A DNA stretch of 47,964 bases from the NCBI GenBank assembly GCA_002633005.1, contig NMRA01000377.1:388657-436620 (forward strand), given 5' to 3'. Within the stretch, counting starts at the first letter, position 1. Every line of letters starts with the position of its first letter. The notes beneath the pieces were generated by a model. It searched no databases. It was not told the origin of the DNA and worked only from the letters and a program-made list of their open reading frames with translations. Both the position numbers and the translations under genes were made by a program. The stretch is from Phoronis australis (taxonomy: Eukaryota; Phoronida; Phoronidae). Positions 40,201-47,964 of the stretch are shown one piece after another.

Positions 40201-42085
40201 CATAAAAATGCCGTGGAGCGCATGAGCAAAACACTTTTTCCACAAAAGCATCATTATTATATAAACAATTGTAATACACCAAAACTTTGCGTCTGGCTGC
40301 ACATGCAGGAACTATACCATGTCATTCAAGCTGCAAAGCTATCGTTTACGATATTTTCATCGATGACTGAAACTAGCTGTTACTGTTTGTAACCTCGTTA
40401 TAAACAGCAATAAAAACACATTTAACTAAAATAATTTACACCTTCTCACAAGGTACGCTACCATTAGGTTGGAAATCACATGAGGCGCTATGAAAATTAA
40501 ATCATTTGATTATTGCTCCCTCTGGTGATCCATCAGAAAGGTATTTTCGAAAGCGGCTCCCTATAACAGATCTGTACAATGTTCAGGAGTAAATCGTCCA
40601 CTGTTCTTATCTCGACCGAGCCCAAATCTATGGCATCTGTAAACAATGTACAATAAACTGTAATACGATCAAATGAACATAAACTTGACAGCATGAAAAT
40701 TCAAAAAAGTTTCGGTGCCCAAAACGGTGATAAAATTTCTACTATTTCTTTACACAACATGTTTCGATTGCAGCAAATTCTCGACAAAATCTCGACAGAT
40801 GTAGTTCCATGTACTTTGTCAACATTGCAACAACTGAGCATTGCGAGTCCATTCACAAATGAATATGTAATTATTGGCCTGGTCACATTAAACAGTCTGG
40901 AAAAATATTATCCAGGTTTGGCAGAGTCTGATAGAATTCTATCGAAGTTTGTCAAGACTATTTTGAAAGCCTCTAAGTACATATACCATCAATATGTCTT
41001 CCAAATCATCAGTAAATTTCACGAGAACAAAAAGCAAACTTGACGCATGCACTAACAGTGGTTTCCTGATTTCATCAGATTCTCGCTGTACTCAGTATTT
41101 CAGGGATAGTTTCACACAGAGTGCGGGATTTCACTTTCCATTTGACCATATCTGGTTACAAAATTAAATGAAAACTCTAGAAATCCACCGAACTATGGGA
41201 TCGAGACAACTCAAATCATTTTGGCTACTTTTTTGATTTTTCCTAATTGGCTTCATCTCTTCAACAAATCTATACCGTAGTTTCGAAACTTGGAACTTAA
41301 GGCACAGAAATGATAAAGTTTTAATGGCATGCTTGCACTAAAAGTTGTATGTACAGAACTTAAAAAAACCTGGTAATTTACGACACCAGAAAAGTAAACC
41401 GTGTTTGTTATATGCCAGACCAACAGGGTGAACAAGGTTATTTATCATTGTTTCATGTTTTCTCGTAAAAAATTGTAATTGATAAACTCCCGCATTTGAT
41501 AGGCTCAGAGAAACTATTAGTCAAAAATGGAATAACAAGAGACAAATTGGCCTTCGGAACACCTTTTGTAAAATTATTACTTGCAGAGAAAAAGGGCAGA
41601 AAAAATGATGCCAGTTACAGCTTAACCCACACTTCAAAAGTATTATGGTGGGGAAAAGGCCTATTTTGTGGACTTGACACGAACGATTTATGATTTCAAT
41701 TAAAACTGTCCCATCAAAAACAAAAGAAATAGAAAATAGCTGACATTAGAAAAAGACTGTCACGCAAAATCATCCATTCGAATGAATATTTGCTAACCAT
41801 CATGTAAATGCCTTGTAAATTACGGAAACGGAATCTTCGACCTTAGTTGTCCTTGCCTCTTGAAGTGGAAAATAAAAAGGTAAATAAAAAACCTATCTGC
41901 AGTTTGACAAAGAAGCAAATGTTTCAAATAATGAACTTGTATTTTCATAACAAGTCTTTCAAGCCCAGTGACCTACCATAAGATTGACCTCTCAAAAGCA
42001 CATCCTCCGTTTTCTTGCCCATCTGAAGTTCTTGGTTAACATCAGCACTTCCGTTACTGCATATCTCAGACCTAAGTGAAATTAC
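37276..42085. other. Intergenic, nothing recognised
   Basis: AT-rich sequence without convincing exons, RNA genes or long repeats. One 116-codon open frame at 40693-41043 is listed separately. Poly(A)-like hexamers occur on both strands but are not informative here. Confidence 0.45.
40693..41043 (+). CDS. Unsupported 116-codon open frame
   Basis: This ATG-initiated frame is long for its AT-rich surroundings and has a protein-like mix (hydrophobic stretches and Lys-rich end), but it matches no family I know. It has no clear splice sites, promoter or neighbours, and no repeat context. It may be a chance frame. Confidence 0.15.
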   Translation: MKIQKSFGAQNGDKISTISLHNMFRLQQILDKISTDVVPCTLSTLQQLSIASPFTNEYVIIGLVTLNSLEKYYPGLAESDRILSKFVKTILKASKYIYHQYVFQIISKFHENKKQT

Positions 42086-43075
42086 GTCAAGAGTCAAAAC
42101 AATAATAAGAGCAACGTGGAGCATTGAAATGCATCCACAAATGCATGACAAATGGTTTGTTTTTAAGGTACCGTAATTGGTTATTTGTTTCATAAAAATG
42201 GTCGCCACTTTTCAAAACCATCCTTAGAATGATTTGGTTGATAGAGAAGTAGATACCAAAAAGCAGACTCGAAAACAGCAAAAATGGCCACTAACTGGCA
42301 CAAAGTACCTTGATTCCATCCGGAAATGGGAGGATAGCGTCATCTCACCAATAAATTTTTTATGAAGATACAGAGATAAACGTAAAGCTAAAATTGCCAC
42401 CAGGGGGCATACCAGTAGTCAGATGCATCCCAAAATCATCGTCGTCTGTTGTCAACATCATATAAACACACTTTTTAAATTTAGTAAAGATCCTGCAAAC
42501 GGTTTAGGAGATACAGCCATGGGTGCAAAAAAAAAGAGACTGCCACTAGAAGACACCAGTAGTCGAAGACATCGGGAAATCATCCTCAGCCGTCCACTTC
42601 ATAGTAAAAACATACAAGCCAATTTTCACAATTATCCTGAAAGCGGTTTGGTTGATACAGGGGTGGACGTCAAAAAACAGACTCGAAAACAGTACAAATG
42701 GCCACTAAGTGGCGCAAACTACGTCAAATCCATCCGAAAACGCGAGGATGCCGAAGATACTGAGATTAATGCAAAAAGTAAAACTCCCTATAGGGGGCAC
42801 AGTGGTGGCCAGATACACACCAAACTCTTTGCCGTTCCCCTGTGATGGGTTTAGGGATACAGCCACCGAAACTAAATGGCCACAAAGCGTACCATCCAAA
42901 ACAGGCAGACCCATTCAAAAATTAGAGCAACATGTGCTACATCGTTTCACAAGGAATATACTCCGAAATTTTCACAAATATCCTTCAGGCGGATAAACAA
43001 ATGGATGCCGAAAAGAGACTTAAAATAATAAATATGACCACTAGGTGGCACAAAATACACCAAATCCAAATACTG
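42086..43075 (-). repeat. CTAGTGGC repeat family, block 6 (inverted)
   Basis: Reverse-oriented copies of the same family. Core-like motifs read on the plus strand as GGCCACTAACTGGCACAA (42287), TTGCCACCAGGGGGCATACC (42395), CCACTAAGTGGCGCAA (42702), TATAGGGGGCACAGTGG (42790) and CCACTAGGTGGCACAAAA (43039). It lies between the two genes. Confidence 0.75.
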
Positions 43076-43454
43076 CTGTTCAAACAATGAACAAGTTTTA
43101 CTTTCAATAACAAATTAAATGTTATATACAAAGTGTTTAAAATGGGAGGGAATGATTGTTGCCACAAACAGGCAACGGCTCTCAGTGACACACACATCTA
43201 CATTCCCGAAGTCGATCACCTGTGAAGTTCAGGCACAGTACAGGTAGGTGCTTACAATCACAACTGGTATGAAGCATGCACAGTCGCATGGTTGGCACGA
43301 GATGCAGGGCGTAATGTTGTACGGCATGCTAGTCAGCAAACCACCTTTGATATTAAAACACTCTGAGAAAATATTGAAAAATAAAAATTTTTATATTAGT
43401 CTTTTACATTTTCCAAGGAAGAATTTTCACATGATACTCAACAATAAATGGGAC

Positions 43455-43589
43455 CTACCAAAGTGTGCCTGGTGGCATTAATTGCGATGGTCGAAGAAAC
43501 ACAACGTTCAAGTCCATGCCGACTGCTTTGAGACGAGAGGAGAAGGTCACAACGTCTTGAACATCAACATCAGCAATGCAAAAGTAGTT
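43455..43589 (-). CDS. Last visible exon of the minus-strand gene
   Basis: The acceptor TATATAATTTCAG is followed by NYFCIADVDVQDVVTFSSRL and LKAVGMDLNVVFLRPSQLMP in phase 0; the other two frames have early stops. Reading straight on gives TGG TAG, a stop at 43457-43455. The same bases form a donor-like CTTTG|GTAGGT, so the exon could instead end at 43459 and splice on. Confidence 0.75.
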   Translation of the reverse strand, partial: NYFCIADVDVQDVVTFSSRLKAVGMDLNVVFLRPSQLMPPGTLW

Positions 43590-46500
43590 CTGAAATTATA
43601 TAACTGAGTAAACCTATTGTTTAGTTAACACGTGTCATGGTGTTGGTTCTTATCATCTATTCTAGTCAATATGACACAGAACAAATGTCCATAACTTAAA
43701 ACGGAATTAAGACAATTGGTCATCCATAACTAAAGTCATACTCAATAAGACCCGTTAGCAAGTGTCCATCACTGAATTTGCAGTCAATAAAGGTCTTGGT
43801 CATCCATAACTACAGCCATACTCAATAAGACCCGTTAGCAAGTGTCCGTCATAAAGTTGCAGTCAATAAAGGTTTTGGTCATCCATAACTAAAGCCATAC
43901 TCAATAAGACCCGTTAGCAAATGCCCATCACTGAATTTGCAGTCAATAAAGGTCATGGTCATCCATAACTAAAGCCATACTCAACAAGATGCTCAGTAGA
44001 TGTACATTGCTTAAGTCCGAGTAAATAACACATTCAGCAGATGACCATTTACTAAACTTTAGTCAGGAAGACACTGAGCAGGAGTCCATTACAACAAGAC
44101 ACTCGGGCAATTGTCCATTGCTACAGTGTATCCATGCACAGAGGTCACAACTTCTTTGCTCATGAATTTAAAAAAAAATTGTTGGTAAATAACACAATGA
44201 AGAGAAAACGCTACAGTACTGTACCCAATACATGGAAAAACTGAAGCACTGACCATCATGAAGTCAATAATGTAATCCATCAACTTTCATGAGTATATAT
44301 ACTTACTCGAACAGGCTACAAGTACTTACAGTGCACATTTAACTTCATGCAACTTACTGATTTTAATATTCATTGATGCACACATTGACATCTGAAATCT
44401 ATCCTTCATGATGCCAACAAATTGTTGATGTTCTAGAAATTGCAGTCATGAACAAGGTCAAAAATATTATTCGGAGTTGAGTATATTAACCCAGCTAAAT
44501 AATGTTGAACAACAATGCACAGAGACTACAGCAGCATTTTTTCATTGTTTACCAAAGCATTCTTTTTCACAGATTCTGTTGCTAAGGCGCTGAAGTTAGA
44601 CACTCCACATTTCACGCAGTGTAGAATTTCATTCTTCAAGATCCAATGCACAACTTCCTGCTCAGAACATATTCGGTTTTCTGAAATAAAACAAAAAGTA
44701 ACTCAGTAAAATGTAAATCACAAAACAGGAAAATCAAAATAAAAAAGTTAACCCACTAAAAACAAATGGGAGGAAAGAAACTCCAGATTCAAATAATGAA
44801 ACTAATTAATCAGACTCTAATGATTCAGAAACTTTTACACTCCACGTGACTGATGCACTTTTAAAAAGTTACCGCATTTAAGGTTTTTTTTCACATTATT
44901 TTACAATCGCATTCATTGCAATCGTTCTAACACAGCAACACGTGGTCACTGACAAGCGCCCGGATTTTGGGAACCAATTCGATGTTCTCAAAATAAGGGA
45001 TCCCCTTTGCCCACAATGGAATACAATAAAAAAACAACCCACTTGGTGCTGTAAGCTTCACAGCATACTTAGCGCTAACTCATCATACTTTCAGATGCCT
45101 GGATGAATCCTTGTCCATATTTTCATACAGGAATTTTCAGAAGCAATCACCAATTATGACAACTATTGAATTGTTCAAAAACTGAAACATTATGTTTTTA
45201 AGTCTCTGCACAGCCACCACTGGTCGTAAGTTACGGCTTTCAGAGTTGTAAGTATTACATTTGTCGGCAGCAAACGTCAAATTTTAGGAGATACTGAGAA
45301 AGTTCAACCAATAATTAATGATTTCAAGCTGTGTGTCTCATGCAACTAATGTTAATAACAAAGGGCTCACCCAGCGTACACTCCAGAAAGTCATGCTTCA
45401 ACCGGAGCTCCTGCTGTACTGTGTGCCTTAGCTGACAAGGTCCGTAGATAACAAGAAGCTTCTTGTCTGCATTAAATCAATGTAGTAAACAAAGCAGGGG
45501 ATTCCACCACACAAGACACTGGAGAGAATGGTCACGTGCTTCATTTGTAATGCATGGAACTATCTGGCGAAGACTTGCGTGAACACATATCTCTCGAAAG
45601 AACCTTGCTCTATGGATAAACATCTACACAATCTCATAATGTGAACTTTGAAGTCAGTGAATGAATCTGATATTCAGTTCGAAGGCAAAAAGTCTATGAA
45701 AAGGGTCACAATGGATGGCAGCAACAACCTTCATCAGAATGATTCATTTGAATACTCATGATGAGGCATGACAAGTTGTTTATTTAATATATATTACGGG
45801 TCAAGGGCCAAATGGCATAATTGACACCAAGGAAGGTCCGAGTCACAAACCACACCATAAACAAATTTTAGAACTACAGGATGGTACAAACTCACATTGA
45901 TGCAGTCTTTGGTATGGAACTTCCCTGATACTCCCCTCACCTGTAAAGCAATAATATTGATTTTAATGATAATCATGATGCAAGCCAAAGAAATGATGAC
46001 ATCTTCATTACTATTATGGTGTCACAGGCGCTCGGGTTTCCAGATCACTCATAACCATATATCAGAAACATAAAGGTTGGACACTTAAAGTTTGCCAATC
46101 TGAGGCTCCCAACTTCAAGCGTCCAAAATCCAAATAAAATCTACGTGCACCTCCCTCAGTCTGGTGTTGCACAAACCTTCGAAGCCTTTTCTTCCCTAGA
46201 TCCCATTAACGGTCTTCGTGAGTGGTGAATTGGCAATGGAATTTCCAAAATAATCTCAAAACTCTGAATTCAAGGACCTGAAATAGTAAGCATGGCGGAT
46301 TTCAGTTGTGCTTCAACTTGTACGCCTGTCGTAGATGAAACTTCGAGTTTGACCAAGCAAACTATATTTCAAATTCAATAATTCTAATCCAAAACTCAAC
46401 TAATTGAGAATGTTAAAAGTAGTATTTTAATGATTATTTGTAACTTTACTCCACTGACGGCTCATTTTAGCCCTTAACTTAGAATTTTATTACATAAACT

Positions 46501-47964
46501 GGCGTATTTTGTTTCTCATCTTAACATGACGCACTTTCTTGATTGAAGCACAACACACACACGGCCAGGAAACGCAGTCCATGCAAGTATTACAATGCGC
46601 GTTGCCTACGAGTTAACTCAACGGTTTTGGCCAAAAGTAAAACCTTCATAAGAAATCACAGTACACAAAAAAATTCGCATATCAATACAGTATCAGGATA
46701 ATTTATATTTGACACAAATATGTGAGTAACTACATTTATTTGGCAATAAAGTGCTCTCTGCTTCTCATGATCAAGTAGTCGATGGATTGACGGCGAAAGC
46801 CGCGTGAAATTAGACTTTCGGATTTAGCTTGGGAGCGTCCGTCATGTGCGAAGACCATCTGCCATGACATCACGGAATCACTTCCTTGAATTTGTGATTT
46901 TGGCATTCTTTTGGCATTTTTGTCGCCAAATCACCACTTGAAGGCAATTTGAAGAGATCGAATGAAAGAAAGTATTCTAAGAGTTGTTCGATGCTAGTTT
47001 CGTGGAGTTCCATGCACATTTGAATAGAAAATTCTGAGCAAACAGATTTTGAGTGTCCAACCTTTATGTTTTCTTATATGTATTATTGAGTGACATCATT
47101 TGCGATCGAGGAGCAGATAAACCCAAGCGCCTGTGTATGGTGTTACAATGTCTGTCTGTTAGTATCTGTCTGCTGGAAAAACTTTCCACAGCGCAATACG
47201 TGGGAGTGGTAACTTCACTAGAAAACACTTAACTTTTTGTGGGCTAAGTTTTGTGCTTCAAAAATGAAATTAGAAGATTTTCTGTAATAAAGACAGACAT
47301 GCACAAATTAATTTCAAAACACATCAAAGCAAAATCAACACAATCATAAGTAAAGCCAGGCGACTGTGTGGTCTGCACTTTGAATAACAAACCAGCACTG
47401 AAAGATTTTAAATCAAAGACAATAAATGGATGTTTCTTCTAACATTAGGAAACCTGTAGAATTTGATCACCTTATACTAATCTGCAACTAAATGTCATGT
47501 GACTAAGTCCTTTTAGAAGTCTTTACTAGCAAACTAGAAACAAATAGCCAAATAAAAACACCAATAACGACACCCAAACTTCATTTGATAATAATAGTCA
47601 AGATAAAATCTCAAAAAAAAGAATTCAAATTTTTTTAAAATAAAGTTAACTTGCTTTCATTTAATGAAACTTTTGAGTCCTATCTTTGATCGTCAAAGTG
47701 GAACATTAAAACAAAATATCTAACAGCGATCTGGAAAACAGTGCATAAAACAGACTGTATTGTGTACCTTTCATAGATCCTATCGGTCATTTGGGAGATA
47801 ACTTGACCAGCTTTCGACACTATTCTCAGGTGCTACACAACCTTATGCAATAAGTGACGAGAATATGCAACTTTAACTAGAGTTACTTAACTTACCAAAA
47901 GGCATGTCCAAGGTACTTTTGCCTAACAGTTTAAGTGGAGACGTGGTGCATTTTGACAATAGTT
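43455..47964 (-). CDS. 3' part of an unrecognised multi-exon gene
   Basis: Seven minus-strand exons join with consistent phase into 205 residues plus a stop, open at the right edge: 47964-47896, 47819-47768, 47217-47123, 45940-45896, 45466-45371, 44680-44553 and 43589-43455. Identifiable stretches are LDMPFVSKAGQVISQMTDRI, KKLLVIYGPCQLRHTVQQEL, VVHWILKNEILHCVKCGVSN and NYFCIADVDVQDVVTFSSRL. They look like a globular, conserved protein with alternating hydrophobic positions, but I cannot name the family. The gene is convergent with the ROCO gene. It ends in ..PPGTLW and TAG at 43457-43455, unless the GTAGGT there is a donor. The weakest piece is 47217-47123. Confidence 0.6.
43640..44000. repeat. 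80-bp tandem repeat in an intron
   Basis: Four to five copies of a unit containing GGTCATCCATAACTAAAGCC and CTCAATAAGACCCGTTAGCA. CATCCATAAC starts at 43721, 43801, 43880 and 43960. More diverged copies trail to about 44110. Confidence 0.85.
44553..44680 (-). CDS. Exon of the minus-strand gene
   Basis: A 128-bp exon, acceptor TTTTATTTCAG, donor CTTTG|GTAAAC. The reading ENRICSEQEVVHWILKNEIL then HCVKCGVSNFSALATES follows exon 45466-45371 (one base carried over) and ends in phase 0. The CVKC pair might bind metal, but only one CxxC is present. Confidence 0.8.
45371..45466 (-). CDS. Exon of the minus-strand gene
   Basis: A 96-bp exon, acceptor TTTAATGCAG, donor CTGG|GTGAGC. It encodes KKLLVIYGPCQLRHTVQQEL then RLKHDFLECTL. 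The start (hydrophobic strand LLVIYGP followed by a helix) looks like an alpha/beta fold. It ends in phase 1. Confidence 0.8.
45896..45940 (-). CDS. Small exon of the minus-strand gene
   Basis: A 45-bp exon, acceptor ATTGCTTTACAG, donor CAAT|GTGAGT. In the phase demanded by the next exon it reads EGSIREVPYQRLHQ and a junction Tyr. A second open frame (VRGVSGKFHTKDCIN) does not fit the downstream phase. Confidence 0.6.
46066..47071. mobile_element. 1.0-kb inverted-terminus element in an intron
   Basis: AAACATAAAGGTTGGACACT at 46066-46085 is repeated exactly inverted at 47052-47071, and similarity continues a few bases inward and outward. There is no open frame of note. It is a probable non-autonomous DNA transposon inserted in an intron of the minus-strand gene. 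Confidence 0.65.
47123..47217 (-). CDS. Tentative exon of the minus-strand gene
   Basis: This 95-bp stretch after GTGTTTTCTAG, with a weak donor CTTGG|GTTTAT, is the only one found that accepts phase 2 from the right-hand exon and hands over phase 1 to the next. It reads EVTTPTYCAVESFSSRQILT and so on. The composition is less convincing than that of its neighbours, so a true exon may lie elsewhere. Confidence 0.35.
47768..47819 (-). CDS. Exon of the minus-strand gene
   Basis: A 52-bp exon, donor GAAAG|GTACAC, acceptor ACCTGAGAATAG (poor pyrimidine tract). Only one frame is open; it fits the phase of the edge exon and gives SKAGQVISQMTDRIYE. Confidence 0.6.
47896..47964 (-). CDS. Edge exon of the minus-strand gene (partial)
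   Basis: The exon runs off the window and ends at TTTTG|GTAAGT, a strong donor. The frame that fits the next exon is open to the edge: SKCTTSPLKLLGKSTLDMPF. GKST is too short a match to call a nucleotide-binding loop. Confidence 0.6.

Noticed and set aside
43115-43219. Minus-strand frame VIDFGNVDVCVTESRCL, Tudor-like start
   Set aside because: It follows an acceptor-like CTTCACAG but stops soon, does not fit the phase 2 end of the exon at 43459, and lacks the rest of a Tudor domain.
43265-43400. Minus-strand cysteine-rich frame (NITPCISCQPCDCACF)
   Set aside because: It would need phase 1 from the previous exon, which offers phase 2, and the intron to the next candidate would be only about 36 bp.
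46800-46845. Minus-strand ATG with MTDAPKLNPK as a first exon
   Set aside because: It has no proper donor after it and lies inside the 1.0-kb inverted-terminus element.

Overview
The window is nuclear DNA of an animal, most likely a marine invertebrate. It is AT-rich, its genes are split by introns with GT/AG borders, and much of the non-coding DNA is repeats and degraded mobile elements. Domain content (a ROCO protein and a trypsin-like peptidase) fits a deuterostome or lophotrochozoan, but no phylum can be fixed from the sequence. Five single N characters occur. Three of them (588, 14613, 23532) sit between near-identical direct copies, as expected when a shotgun assembler places two alleles of a very heterozygous animal side by side.

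The left three quarters hold one plus-strand gene model I assembled by hand: ten coding exons from 2034 to 34329. The exons are 2034-2178, 4191-4266, 5448-9154, 9900-9970, 16297-16354, 17137-17225, 17782-17830, 18312-18521, 20873-21177 and 33991-34329. All nine junctions have GT/AG borders and compatible phases, and the joined length is 5049 nt (1682 residues plus stop). The product would be a leucine-rich repeat, Roc GTPase and COR protein (ROCO family) that continues through a polar linker into a trypsin-like serine peptidase with His, Asp and Ser all present. If the exon 3 donor is not used, the large exon ends by itself at 9198 as a plain 1323-residue LRR-Roc-COR protein. The peptidase fusion is the main discovery candidate here.

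The introns are crowded. Intron 4 (9971-16296) and intron 9 (21178-33990) hold blocks of a repeat family built from subunits of about 145-160 bp, each ending in a CTAGTGGC core that resembles a CTCF site. Intron 9 also holds a LINE fragment, a 4.3 kb element with long inverted ends and a decayed gene with a TSO1-like cysteine-rich domain, a 1.6 kb inverted-terminus element, and a 2.4 kb element carrying a nearly perfect 31-bp satellite.

The right quarter (34330-43454) is mostly featureless, with a 66-68 bp tandem array and an inverted block of the CTAGTGGC repeat. From 43455 to the right edge lies the 3' part of a second gene on the minus strand, with six or seven small exons of consistent phase. 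I do not recognise its product.
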